The notes under the pieces were generated by a model, which was not told the DNA's origin, did no database searches, and worked only from the letters and a program-made list of their open reading frames with translations. A DNA stretch of 34,288 nucleotides from the NCBI GenBank assembly GCA_902580135.1, contig CACHJL010000013.1, positions 1 to 34,288 on the forward strand, written 5' to 3'. Position numbers and translations under genes: made by a program. Below, piece after piece: positions 8,997 to 17,561 of this stretch (position 1 is its first letter; each line of letters starts with the position of its first letter). The stretch comes from an uncultured Pelagibacteraceae bacterium (GTDB lineage Bacteria > Pseudomonadota > Alphaproteobacteria > Pelagibacterales > Pelagibacteraceae).

Positions 8997-9968
8997 ATGA
9001 AATTTATAAAATATTTTATTACAACAATCATTTCTTTACTATTTGTAACGAACATTTCTTTAGCAGAAAAATGGGATATGGCTTTAGCTTATGGAGCTGG
9101 AAACTTCCATTCAGCAAACGCAGCTGAATTTGCAAAAAATGTAAGTGAAAAAAGTGGGGGAAAGTTAACAATAGTTACGCATCCAGGAGGATCATTATTT
9201 AAAGGTGGAGAAATTTTTAGAGCTGTAAGAACTGGCCAAGCTCAAATTGGAGAAAGATTTATGTCAGCTTTAGGAAAAGAAGATCCATTGCTTGAGATAG
9301 ATTCGCAACCATTCTTAGCAACTTCTTATAGTGATGCTATGAAACTTTACAAAGCTTCAAAACCAGAAATTATCAAAGGTCTTGAAGAAAAAGGATTGGT
9401 ATTTTTGTATGCTGTTCCATGGCCTGCACAAGGACTTTACAGTAAAAAAGAAATAAATAGTGTTGCTGATCTTAAAGGTTTAAAATTTAGAGCATACAAT
9501 TCTGCAACTATTAGAATAGCCGAGTTGACTGGTATGGCACCAACTAAAATTGAGGCTGCAGAAATAAGTCAAGCTTTCTCAACAGGTGCCGTAGAAAGCA
9601 TGATTACATCTCCAACAACAGGTAAAAATAAAAAAATATGGGAAAATGGAGTGAAATATTTTTATGATATTGCAGCATGGTTCCCAAAAAATATGATTAT
9701 TGTTCATAGAGGAGCATGGAATAAATTAGATTCTGCTACTCAAGAATTAGTAATGAAAGAAGCAGCGGTGGCTGAAAGAAAAGGTTGGGATTTGTCAAAA
9801 AAAGGAAATGTAGCTGATAAAAAAGCTTTAGCAGCTGCAGGAATGCAAGTTGGAAAAGTAAATTCTGAACTACAAAACCATTTTCAAGAAGTAGGAGCAA
9901 CTATGGCCGAAGAGTGGAAGAAAAAAGCAGGTAGCAGAGGCGCTAGTGTTCTTGCCGCATACAACTAA
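8997..9968 (+). CDS. dctP: TRAP transporter solute-binding protein, DctP family
   Basis: The periplasmic receptor of a TRAP carboxylate transporter has a Sec signal peptide ending at SLA (about residue 23), and a mature domain with VTHPGGSLFKGGE, LKFRAYNS and VESMITSPTTG. The Arg in LKFRAYN is the usual contact for a substrate carboxylate in this family. Its GGAGG (8988-8992), 4 nt before the ATG, is the best Shine-Dalgarno sequence in the window, which suggests strong expression. A terminator hairpin after the stop separates it from dctQ and dctM, a way to make more receptor than membrane subunits. The ligand is not certain; the downstream pxp genes hint at pyroglutamate. Confidence 0.92.
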   Translation: MKFIKYFITTIISLLFVTNISLAEKWDMALAYGAGNFHSANAAEFAKNVSEKSGGKLTIVTHPGGSLFKGGEIFRAVRTGQAQIGERFMSALGKEDPLLEIDSQPFLATSYSDAMKLYKASKPEIIKGLEEKGLVFLYAVPWPAQGLYSKKEINSVADLKGLKFRAYNSATIRIAELTGMAPTKIEAAEISQAFSTGAVESMITSPTTGKNKKIWENGVKYFYDIAAWFPKNMIIVHRGAWNKLDSATQELVMKEAAVAERKGWDLSKKGNVADKKALAAAGMQVGKVNSELQNHFQEVGATMAEEWKKKAGSRGASVLAAYN

Positions 9969-9981
9969 AATTAGTATAATT

Positions 9982-10010
9982 AAAAAGGCCGTTATTTAAA
10001 CGGCCTTTTT
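9982..10010 (+). terminator. Intrinsic terminator / attenuator inside the TRAP operon
   Basis: A perfect 12-bp stem is formed by 9982-9993 and 9999-10010 around a 5-nt ATTTA loop. The stem has the GC core GGCCG, flanked by a run of A on one side and a run of T on the other, the shape of a Rho-independent terminator that could work on either strand. It starts 13 nt after the dctP stop and ends 3 nt before the dctQ ATG. It probably stops most transcripts after dctP. Confidence 0.88.
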
Positions 10011-10013
10011 AAT

Positions 10014-10505
10014 ATGTTTTACAAAATAGATAATTTTCTAAAAAAAATTTACAAATTTTCAGGATATATTGCTGCTTTGTTTTTAATCTTAGTAGCCACC
10101 TTTATTTTAATAGGAATAGCTTCAAGAATTTTTGGTTTTTATATTAGAGGATTGGCTGAATATTCGGGTTATTGTATGGCTGCATCATCTTTTTTTGCTT
10201 TAGCTTATACTTTTGTTGAAGGTGGACATATAAGAATTACTCTTTTTTTAGAAAAAGCTTCAGGAATAAAAAAAAAACTACTAGAAATTTGGTGCTTAGT
10301 TATCGCTAGCTTTTTTTCAGGATATGTAGCTTTTTATTTTATAAAAATGTTAAAAATTTCCTATGAATTCCAAGAAAGAAGCGAGGGTGCTGACGAAATT
10401 CTAATCTGGATTCCCCAAACGAGTGTTGCGATAGGTTCCTTCATATTTTTCATTTGCGTTTTTCATCAATTTATTTTGACAATATTTAATCAATCAAATG
10501 ACTGA
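10014..10505 (+). CDS. dctQ: TRAP transporter small permease subunit, DctQ
   Basis: The 163-residue protein has four predicted membrane helices (about residues 16-38, 50-70, 90-112 and 132-155) and the DctQ-type conserved stretch FVEGGHIRITLF after the second helix. It pairs with the DctM subunit encoded next to carry substrate delivered by DctP. The ATG is 3 nt after the terminator stem. No Shine-Dalgarno is free of the hairpin, and no later Met would keep the first helix, so this start is kept although initiation looks handicapped. It overlaps dctM by 8 nt. Confidence 0.88.
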   Translation: MFYKIDNFLKKIYKFSGYIAALFLILVATFILIGIASRIFGFYIRGLAEYSGYCMAASSFFALAYTFVEGGHIRITLFLEKASGIKKKLLEIWCLVIASFFSGYVAFYFIKMLKISYEFQERSEGADEILIWIPQTSVAIGSFIFFICVFHQFILTIFNQSND

Positions 10506-11808
10506 AATATTTTTAACTATTTTTTTTATTAGCGTTCTTTTATTTTTTTTAGGAACTGGAATTTGGGTTGCAATAAGCATGATAGGTGTTTCATCGATTG
10601 GTATGATATTATTTACCTCTAGACCAGTAGGAGATGCAATGGCGACTACTATTTGGGGAGCGTCATCATCATGGACATTAACTGCTTTACCTCTTTTTGT
10701 TTGGATGGGGGAAATTTTATTTAGGACAAAGTTATCAGAAAATTTATTTAAAGGATTAGCCCCATGGATGCAAAAGCTTCCTGGAGGGTTAATTCATGTA
10801 AATGTTGTAGGTTGCGCACTTTTTGCAGCAATTTCAGGATCTTCAGCTGCTACGGTCGCTACAGTAGGAAAAATGTCAATACCTGAACTTAGAAAAAGAA
10901 AATACCCGGAAAAAATATTATTGGGTAGCCTAGCAGGATCAGGAACTTTAGGTTTGTTAATACCGCCCTCAATAATTTTAATTATTTATGGTGTTACTGT
11001 TCAAGAGTCTATAGCCAAACTCTTTATCGCAGGAATAATTCCAGGAATCATGATTGCTTTAATATTTATGTCTTACGTAATTATCTGGTCTTTAATGAAT
11101 AAAAAAAGCATGCCTAAATCGTTAGAGAATTCTTCATTTATAGAAAAAGTTAAAAAATCAAAACAGCTAATGCCAGTAATTTTATTAATTTTAGCAGTAA
11201 TTGGATCTATTTACACAGGTATAGCTACCGCAACCGAAGCTGCCTCTTTAGGTGTAGTTGGGGCATTAATTTTATCTTTTTTTCAAAGGAGTTTAACTAA
11301 AGAAACATTTAGAGCATCTCTATTAGGAGCCACAAAAACTTCATGCATGATTGCTTTTATTTTAGCTGGCGCAACTTTTTTATCTCTTGCAATGGGTTTT
11401 ACTGGTTTGCCAAGAAATTTAGCAATCTGGATACAAGGAATGAAATTATCACCCTATATTTTAATTTTTGTACTTATGATTTTTTATATTATCTTGGGAA
11501 TGTTCTTAGATGGTATTTCTGCTGTCGTTTTAACAATGGCAATAATTGAACCAATGATTAGACAAGCAGGATTTGATATGATTTGGTTTGGAATATTTTT
11601 AGTAATAGTTGTTGAAATGGCTCAGATAACCCCTCCAGTAGGTTTTAATTTATTTGTATTACAGGGAATGGCAAATAAAGATATGGGCTTTATTGCTAAA
11701 AGTGCATTTCCACTTTTTTTACTAATGATATTTGCTTTAATTTTAATTATTTTTTTCCCAGAAATAGTTTTATGGATGCCACAACAAATGATTCAGAATA
11801 TTAATTAA
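10498..11808 (+). CDS. dctM: TRAP transporter large permease subunit, DctM
   Basis: The product is a 436-residue inner-membrane protein with about 12 hydrophobic helices. It has the DctM signatures FAAISGSSAATVATVG and GTLGLLIPPSIILIIYG, and in the second half GMFLDGISAVVLT and ITPPVGFNLFVLQG. It forms the sodium-driven transport channel of the TRAP system. The start overlaps dctQ, so the two are translationally coupled. Its TAA shares the TTAA at 11805-11808 with the stop of the opposing TPR gene. Confidence 0.94.
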   Translation: MTEIFLTIFFISVLLFFLGTGIWVAISMIGVSSIGMILFTSRPVGDAMATTIWGASSSWTLTALPLFVWMGEILFRTKLSENLFKGLAPWMQKLPGGLIHVNVVGCALFAAISGSSAATVATVGKMSIPELRKRKYPEKILLGSLAGSGTLGLLIPPSIILIIYGVTVQESIAKLFIAGIIPGIMIALIFMSYVIIWSLMNKKSMPKSLENSSFIEKVKKSKQLMPVILLILAVIGSIYTGIATATEAASLGVVGALILSFFQRSLTKETFRASLLGATKTSCMIAFILAGATFLSLAMGFTGLPRNLAIWIQGMKLSPYILIFVLMIFYIILGMFLDGISAVVLTMAIIEPMIRQAGFDMIWFGIFLVIVVEMAQITPPVGFNLFVLQGMANKDMGFIAKSAFPLFLLMIFALILIIFFPEIVLWMPQQMIQNIN

Positions 11809-12287
11809 TATTTAGATTTTTTTTTTCCTTCTATGATTTCTTTTAGATCTTTATATTCTTCACAGTTGCAATTTTTTAATACACTTAATCTTTCTTTAGC
11901 AAGATCTACTCGATTAGTAGCAAAGTATAATTCACCAAGATACTCATTTATTCCATTATGATTAGGATCAATTTTTAATCCTAGCAAATAATATTCTTCA
12001 CCTTTTTTAAAATCTCCAAGTTTTCTGGAAGTAAATCCTAAGTAATTTAAAGTATCTGGCTGGTTTGGTTTTTCTTTATTGGCCTTGACCAATAATTTTA
12101 AAGCTCTTTCATATCTTTTTTTTGCTTTTTCATCTTTACCTTTTGCTTCATATTTTTTTGCAACTTTTATCAATTTATAGGCTTGATTATAATTTGATTT
12201 TTTGCTCCCTCCCGAGGTTGCCGCAGAGTAGGAGTAGGAAGTTAAAATAAAAAACAATATAGTAGTGTTAATAATTCTTAGTAACAT
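11805..12287 (-). CDS. Secreted TPR protein next to pxpA
   Basis: The 160-residue protein has a signal peptide (about residues 1-21, ending SYSYSA) and then TPR units. They include the repeat-like DEKAKKRYERALKLLVKANK, then PDTLNYLGFTSRKLGDFKKG and GINEYLGELYFATNRVDLAK. The C-terminal part has a CNC pair and a basic tail. It starts immediately after the pxpA stop with no gap, so the two are probably cotranscribed. A scaffold role in the periplasm is likely from the fold; the partner is unknown. It is the second small secreted TPR protein in the window after the one at 5514. Confidence 0.78.
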   Translation of the reverse strand: MLLRIINTTILFFILTSYSYSAATSGGSKKSNYNQAYKLIKVAKKYEAKGKDEKAKKRYERALKLLVKANKEKPNQPDTLNYLGFTSRKLGDFKKGEEYYLLGLKIDPNHNGINEYLGELYFATNRVDLAKERLSVLKNCNCEEYKDLKEIIEGKKKSKY

Positions 12288-13061
12288 TTAAATAAATTTT
12301 TTCATCTTATCTAGTGGTTTTAAAATTACTTCATTCTCTATTAAGTTCATTTTAATAGCTTGTGCAGTTTTTAAAGAACTTAAATTATCACCATGTATAC
12401 AAACAGAATCTATTTCACAAGGTATCTGCTTACCACTGTGACAATTTAAAGCCTGATTTTTAATCATATTTAACACATGAAGTTTTGCTTGTTCAGGATC
12501 AATAATGAGTGCATTAGGCTTTTTTCGAGAAACTAAATTACCATCATCCTCATAATTTCGATCAGCAAATATTTCACATGCTATTTTCATATTTAATTTT
12601 TTAGCAGCATCTTCCATTTTAGATCCAGTAGGAACTAAATATATTAAATCTTTACTTATTTCATTTATCGTTTTAGCCAAAGTTGTTGCTAATTCTATAT
12701 CTTCACATGCCATATTATTTAAAGCTCCATGAGGCTTAATATGAGTTACATTTTCCCCATGTTTTGCAGCTATCTCTTGTAAAATTGCATATTGATCGAT
12801 TATTAGTTTTCTAATTTCTGAAGATGATAAATTCATTCTCTTCCTTCCAAAATTTTCAGGATCATTAAACGATGGATGCGCACCAATACTAACCCCATTA
12901 TTTTTCGATATTTCAACCACTTGATTCATTGATTCATCGTCACCAGCATGATAGCCGCAGGCAACATTGGCAGAATTAACTATTTTGAGTAATTCAGGAT
13001 CATGCTTGTTTGAATGATGCTTTGATTTTTCACCTAAATCACAATTGATATTAATTTCCAT
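12288..13061 (-). CDS. pxpA: 5-oxoprolinase subunit A (LamB/YcsF family)
   Basis: PxpA works with PxpB and PxpC to hydrolyse 5-oxoproline (pyroglutamate) to glutamate with ATP in the cytoplasm. Family motifs are the start INCDLGE, SANVACGYHAGD, IGAHPSFNDPENFGR, THIKPHGALNN and the late VCIHGDN. The start at 13061 (MEININCDLGE, 257 residues) matches the family; the open frame continues upstream, but those residues have no family match and would run into pxpB. Unlike the common arrangement, pxpA is on the opposite strand from pxpBC, with 28 nt between the starts. A secreted TPR gene follows it. Confidence 0.93.
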   Translation of the reverse strand: MEININCDLGEKSKHHSNKHDPELLKIVNSANVACGYHAGDDESMNQVVEISKNNGVSIGAHPSFNDPENFGRKRMNLSSSEIRKLIIDQYAILQEIAAKHGENVTHIKPHGALNNMACEDIELATTLAKTINEISKDLIYLVPTGSKMEDAAKKLNMKIACEIFADRNYEDDGNLVSRKKPNALIIDPEQAKLHVLNMIKNQALNCHSGKQIPCEIDSVCIHGDNLSSLKTAQAIKMNLIENEVILKPLDKMKKFI

Positions 13062-13089
13062 AGTTTTATTAGTTGAAGTATAACATGGC

Positions 13090-13761
13090 ATGATTAAAAA
13101 TATATCAAATCTTGGTGACGCAGCTTTATATTGTGATTTTGGAATAAAAGTTGATAAAGAAACTAATGCCAAAGTTATAAAATATTTTAAAAATATTAAG
13201 GAAAAAAAAATTAAAGGAGTTACAAATGTTACTCCATCTTATAATAAATTAATTATTTCATTTGATTTAAAAATAACCAATTTTACTGATCTTAAAAAAA
13301 TAGTTGAAAATTTAGAATTAAAAGAATTTTTAAAAAATAAGAGCAAAACAATTCAAATTCCTATTTGCTGTGATAAAAAATTTGCACTTGATTTAAAAAA
13401 TTTAGAAAAAAAACTTAAAATTTCAGAGGATAAAATTTTTCAAAAATTTTTTTCAAAAGAATATTACTGCTATATGACTGGATTTATAGCTGGTCATCCC
13501 TTTCTAGGAGATACTGATTTGTCACTAAGGGCGAAAAGATTAGAGACGCCAAGAGTTAAAATCCCAAAGGGATCTGTTGGTATAACAGAGCAATTTTGTA
13601 ATATTTATACATTTGAAAGTCCTGGAGGCTGGAACATCATTGGTAATACACCATTAAATATTTTCGATAAAACAAATCAATTAGAGCCAAATTTAATTAA
13701 TCCAGGAGACACAGTTTCTTTTAATCAAATTTCATTAGATGAATATAAAAAATATGAATAA
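13090..13761 (+). CDS. pxpB: 5-oxoprolinase subunit B (KipI/Ahs1 family)
   Basis: The 223-residue protein shows the PxpB/KipI pattern: a start with LGDAALYCDFG, a middle region with VTNVTPSYNKLIISFD, and the C-terminal cyclophilin-like half with YMTGFIAGHPFLGDTD, TPRVKIPKGSVGI and SPGGWNIIGNTP. With PxpC it forms the part of 5-oxoprolinase that acts on the phosphorylated intermediate. In Bacillus the related KipI inhibits the sporulation kinase KinA, which is unlikely here because pxpA is adjacent. Its end overlaps pxpC by 8 nt. Confidence 0.93.
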   Translation: MIKNISNLGDAALYCDFGIKVDKETNAKVIKYFKNIKEKKIKGVTNVTPSYNKLIISFDLKITNFTDLKKIVENLELKEFLKNKSKTIQIPICCDKKFALDLKNLEKKLKISEDKIFQKFFSKEYYCYMTGFIAGHPFLGDTDLSLRAKRLETPRVKIPKGSVGITEQFCNIYTFESPGGWNIIGNTPLNIFDKTNQLEPNLINPGDTVSFNQISLDEYKKYE

Positions 13762-14701
13762 ATCTTATTTCGAGGTAATTAGACCAGGTATTAATACTAC
13801 TTTTCAAGATTTAGGTAGAAAAAATTTATATCATATTGGTATTCCATTCAGTGGAGCAATGGATAATAGAAATTATACATTAGCCAATGAAATTGCTGGA
13901 AATAAAATTAATTCACCTGTTATTGAATTTGCATTTCAAGGTCCTTTAATGAGATTTAAAGGAAAAAAGATTTACTTTAACATAACTGGAAATGTGAATT
14001 TTTATATTTTAAAAAAAAAAGAAAAAATAAAAGGAAACTGTTATCAGAATTATATTTTAGAAAATGGAGATGAATTAGACATTCTTTCCACTGATAAATC
14101 TGTTTATGGATATTTATCAATTAGTGGCAGTTTTGATATAGAGTCCCAATGGAATAGTTTTTCAACTAATATAAAAGCAAATATTGGAGCTAATGATGGA
14201 AAAAAAATAGAACAAGGTCAACAAATCAAAATTATTGATGCTAATTATAAAAATCCAAAAAGACAATTAGATTATATAAATTCAAAAATTGAAAATATTC
14301 GAGTAATCAAAGGAACAAATTTCAATTATTTCACAGAGAAAAGTAAAAAAAATTTTTTTAATAAAGAATTTAAAGTCACAAAATTAAGCGACAGAATGGG
14401 TATGAGATTAGAAGGTGTTAAAATAGAAAACGATGTTGATACCAATATAAAATCAGAAGGTATCATTAAAGGAGTAATTCAAGTTCCAGCAGATGGAAAT
14501 CCTATAATTATGTTGTCAGACCATGGAACTATTGGTGGTTATCCAAAAATTGGCGTTGTTATAAGTGCTGACTATGACAAATTAGTTCAATTACCACCAG
14601 GGTCCAAGCTGAAATTTAAAGAAATAGATCTAGCGGACGCAGAATTACTATTTAAGCTTTATGAAATGGAAACTAAAAATTTAGTTTCAAAAATAAAATG
14701 A
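13754..14701 (+). CDS. pxpC: 5-oxoprolinase subunit C (KipA/Ahs2 family)
   Basis: PxpC is the third 5-oxoprolinase subunit. Recognisable blocks are RPGINTTFQDLGR near the start, GIPFSGAMDNRNY, SDRMGMRLEG in the middle and the late segment GVIQVPADGNPIIMLSDHGT followed by KIGVVISADYDKL. I chose the ATG at 13754 (MNKSYFEVIRPG) rather than the in-frame ATG at 13739, since it leaves a shorter pxpB overlap and matches family length (315 residues). The stop TGA overlaps the ATG of the EamA transporter in ATGA, showing one transcript. Confidence 0.92.
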   Translation: MNKSYFEVIRPGINTTFQDLGRKNLYHIGIPFSGAMDNRNYTLANEIAGNKINSPVIEFAFQGPLMRFKGKKIYFNITGNVNFYILKKKEKIKGNCYQNYILENGDELDILSTDKSVYGYLSISGSFDIESQWNSFSTNIKANIGANDGKKIEQGQQIKIIDANYKNPKRQLDYINSKIENIRVIKGTNFNYFTEKSKKNFFNKEFKVTKLSDRMGMRLEGVKIENDVDTNIKSEGIIKGVIQVPADGNPIIMLSDHGTIGGYPKIGVVISADYDKLVQLPPGSKLKFKEIDLADAELLFKLYEMETKNLVSKIK

Positions 14702-15570
14702 ATTTTATTTCAAAATTACCCGGACCTTTTTTAGTTTTTTTAGGAGCATTTTGCTTAAGTTTTGGCGGTTTAATAGTAAAATCTTTTGAAGGCGCTACTT
14801 TATGGCAAATTCTTTTTTGGAGACAGTTTTTTTTTGTATTGTTGATTGCTGTATTTTTATTATTTACTTATAAAAAAAAGGTATTCCTCGCTTTATATCA
14901 GTCTGGATTGCCAGGATTTATTGGTGGATTAATACTTGGTTTGGGTTTTAGTGCTTATGTTTTTGCAATGTATAATACTACTGTAGCAAATGCTAATTTT
15001 ATAATTCAAACACAGGCAATTTTCCTTGCAATTTTTGGCTATTTATTTTTAAAGGAAAAAATATCTAAATTGACATTAGCATCAATAATTCTAGCTATGT
15101 CTGGAATTTTATTGATGGTAGGAAATTCTTTGTCACCAGGACAATTGTTTGGAAATTTAGTGGCATTTATTATGCCAATTTCATTTGCAGTTTTAATTAT
15201 TATTGTAAGAAAATATCCGAATGTAGATATGGTACCCTTACAACTTGTTGCTGGAATAGTTGCCATGTTGATAGGTTACTTTGTTTCTTCAAAAATTTCT
15301 GTGTCTACACATGATCTAATTTTAGGATTTTTGGCTGGTTTTTTTCAAGTTGGACTTGGCTTTATTTTTATAACTATTGGAGCAAAGAAAACATTATCTG
15401 CAATGGTTGGAATCTTAATGATGACAGAGGCAGTCCTAGGACCTTTATGGGCTTGGATCTTTTTAGATGAAAATCCACAACTTTATGCATTAGTTGGAGG
15501 TTCAATTATTTTATTTGCAGTATTTATTCAATTCTATTCGTTATTAATTAAAGAAAAAAAAACTACATGA
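14698..15570 (+). CDS. EamA/DMT family transporter
   Basis: The 290-residue protein has ten hydrophobic helices in two EamA repeats, with motifs such as LPGPFLVFLGAFCLSFG at the start, FLFLKEKIS at the end of the first repeat and MMTEAVLGPLWAWIFLDE in the second. Drug/metabolite transporters of this type export amino acids or metabolites, and some import them. It overlaps pxpC by 4 nt at the start and the FAD oxidoreductase by 4 nt at the end. It could therefore serve the 5-oxoproline genes or simply bridge two operons. The substrate is not readable. Confidence 0.85.
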   Translation: MNFISKLPGPFLVFLGAFCLSFGGLIVKSFEGATLWQILFWRQFFFVLLIAVFLLFTYKKKVFLALYQSGLPGFIGGLILGLGFSAYVFAMYNTTVANANFIIQTQAIFLAIFGYLFLKEKISKLTLASIILAMSGILLMVGNSLSPGQLFGNLVAFIMPISFAVLIIIVRKYPNVDMVPLQLVAGIVAMLIGYFVSSKISVSTHDLILGFLAGFFQVGLGFIFITIGAKKTLSAMVGILMMTEAVLGPLWAWIFLDENPQLYALVGGSIILFAVFIQFYSLLIKEKKTT

Positions 15571-16805
15571 AAATTGCAGTAATAGGATCAGGTATTTCGG
15601 GTTTAAGTGCAGCTTATTACCTTTCAAAAAAACATAAAGTAGATTTATTTGAAAAAGAAGATCATTTTGGAGGACATTCATATACTTTAGATATTTTGAT
15701 CAATGAAAAAAAAATTTCAGTAGATATAGGATTCATTGTTTTTAATCATCAAACATATCCAAATTTAATTAATTTTTTTTTAGAAAATAAAGTTAATATT
15801 GAAAAAAGTGACATGTCTTTTTCAGTATCTGTCCAAGGTACAAGTTTTGAATATTGTGGAAGAGGATTAAAAGGAATGTTTTCAAATAAATCAAATTTAT
15901 TTAATGTTAGTTTTCTTAAAATGTTTTTTGACATTATAAAATTTTATAATCACTGCGATAGAATTTCTGACTTAAAACAAGAAATTACATTAGGAGAGTT
16001 TTTAAAAAAAAAAAAATTATCCAAATCTTTTATTGATTATCATTTAATACCAATGGTTTCAGCAATATGGTCTATGCCTCCTTATGAAGCAAATAATATG
16101 CCATTAAAGTTTTTTATAAAGTTTTTTCAAAATCATGGTTTATTTAAATTAAAAAAAAGACCTGAGTGGTATACAGTTACAAATAGAAGTAAATCTTATG
16201 TAAATAAAATTTTATCTAAAATTAGTGGTGAGCATTATAAAAATTATAAAATTAACAATGTTAAAAGAATATCAACTGGTGTTCAAGTGTGCTATGGCGG
16301 AGAAAATGAATTTTTTGACTATGATAAAGTAGTTATTGCAACTCATGCAGATGAGGCCCTATCGCTAATAGAAAATCCACTAGAAGAAGAAGAAAATATA
16401 TTATCAAATTTTAAATACAAAGAAAACTTTGCAGTTGTACATACAGATGAAAATATTATGCCAAAAAATAAAAAAGTATGGTCATCTTGGAATTCACATG
16501 TCAAATCTGAATCTCCGAATAAAAATTCATTAACTTATTGGCTTAATTTATTACAAAATTTAAGATGCAATGAAAATATATTTTTAACTTTAAATCCAAC
16601 TTTACAAATATCAGAAAATAAAATATTAAAAAAAGTTAAATTCACCCATCCATATTTTGATCAAAATACTTTAGATAATCAAAATAAATTAAATTTATTA
16701 CAAAATAAAAATAACATTTTATTTTGTGGAAGTTATTTTGGTTATGGTTTTCATGAAGATGGAATAAAATCATCTATTGAAATGATTAAATTTTTAGATG
16801 ATTAA
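15567..16805 (+). CDS. NAD(P)/FAD-dependent amine-oxidase-like oxidoreductase (COG2907 type)
   Basis: The 412-residue flavoprotein begins with the dinucleotide-binding motif VIGSGISGLSAAYYLS, followed by the acidic LFEKEDHFGGHSYT and DIGFIVFN. It ends with CGSYFGYGFHEDGIKSS, the FAD-contacting tail typical of this family. Such proteins usually lie beside DUF1365 and Cfa-like genes, as here. In Rhodobacter-type clusters they belong to furan or methylated fatty acid synthesis or to singlet-oxygen response. The exact reaction here is inferred only, probably desaturation or oxidation of a membrane lipid acyl chain. It overlaps the DUF1365 gene by 8 nt. Confidence 0.82.
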   Translation: MKIAVIGSGISGLSAAYYLSKKHKVDLFEKEDHFGGHSYTLDILINEKKISVDIGFIVFNHQTYPNLINFFLENKVNIEKSDMSFSVSVQGTSFEYCGRGLKGMFSNKSNLFNVSFLKMFFDIIKFYNHCDRISDLKQEITLGEFLKKKKLSKSFIDYHLIPMVSAIWSMPPYEANNMPLKFFIKFFQNHGLFKLKKRPEWYTVTNRSKSYVNKILSKISGEHYKNYKINNVKRISTGVQVCYGGENEFFDYDKVVIATHADEALSLIENPLEEEENILSNFKYKENFAVVHTDENIMPKNKKVWSSWNSHVKSESPNKNSLTYWLNLLQNLRCNENIFLTLNPTLQISENKILKKVKFTHPYFDQNTLDNQNKLNLLQNKNNILFCGSYFGYGFHEDGIKSSIEMIKFLDD

Positions 16806-17559
16806 AAATTCAATAATTTATGACGGGAAAGTTATTCATAGAAGGTTTAAACCTAAAGAACATTATTTTAAGTATAAAGTATTTTCACTATTAATTGATA
16901 TTGATGAATTAGAGGTAATACAAAAAAAAATTAAAATATTTTCTTACAATAAATTTAACATTATAAGTTTTTTTGATAAAGACCATGGCCCAAGAGACGG
17001 AACACCTATTAAGAATTGGGTAATAGATAATTTAAAAAAAATAGGAATTAATAATGAAAAAATACAAATTAAATTATTTTGCTATCCTAGAATTTTTGGT
17101 TATGTTTTTAATCCTTTAAGTATTTTTTTTATTTACGATCAAAATTCAAAATTAATATCAATCTTGTATGAAGTTAAAAATACATTTGGTGAACAGCATA
17201 CTTATGTATTCAAAACTAATGATGACAAAATAATAACAAATAATTGTACTAAAAAATTCCACGTTTCTCCCTTTATAAATATGGAATGCCACTACTATTT
17301 TAGGGTACTAAAAAACTCAGAAAAAATTTCAATTATTATTGATCAAAAAGATAAGGAGGGAAAGCTTCTTTATGCATCCCAAGATGGAAAAGCAAAAGAT
17401 TTTAACGAAAAAAATTTAATAATTTCCTATATTAGCCACCCTTTAATGACGTTAAAGATTATTGCCGCAATACATTATGAAGCATTAAAATTATGGTTAA
17501 AAGGAATTAAAATCATCAAACGTAAATTAAAGATAAAAAATAATATATCTATTGAGTAA
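16798..17559 (+). CDS. DUF1365 family protein
   Basis: The 253-residue protein shows the DUF1365 pattern: an opening YDGKVIHRRFKPKEHYFKYKVF, the segment GYVFNPLSIFF followed by YEVKNTFGEQHTYVF, and the end region HPLMTLKIIAAIHYEALKLWLKG. No catalytic site is known for the family. It almost always accompanies an FAD oxidoreductase and a Cfa-like methyltransferase, which suggests a role in modification of membrane fatty acids. It overlaps the upstream gene and is 2 nt from the methyltransferase gene, so it is part of one operon. Confidence 0.85.
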   Translation: MIKNSIIYDGKVIHRRFKPKEHYFKYKVFSLLIDIDELEVIQKKIKIFSYNKFNIISFFDKDHGPRDGTPIKNWVIDNLKKIGINNEKIQIKLFCYPRIFGYVFNPLSIFFIYDQNSKLISILYEVKNTFGEQHTYVFKTNDDKIITNNCTKKFHVSPFINMECHYYFRVLKNSEKISIIIDQKDKEGKLLYASQDGKAKDFNEKNLIISYISHPLMTLKIIAAIHYEALKLWLKGIKIIKRKLKIKNNISIE

Positions 17560-17561
17560 AA

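Noticed and set aside
13062..13172. A 37-residue N-terminal extension of pxpA in the same frame.
   Set aside because: The extra residues do not match the LamB/YcsF family and would be antisense to the start of pxpB. The start at 13061 fits the family.
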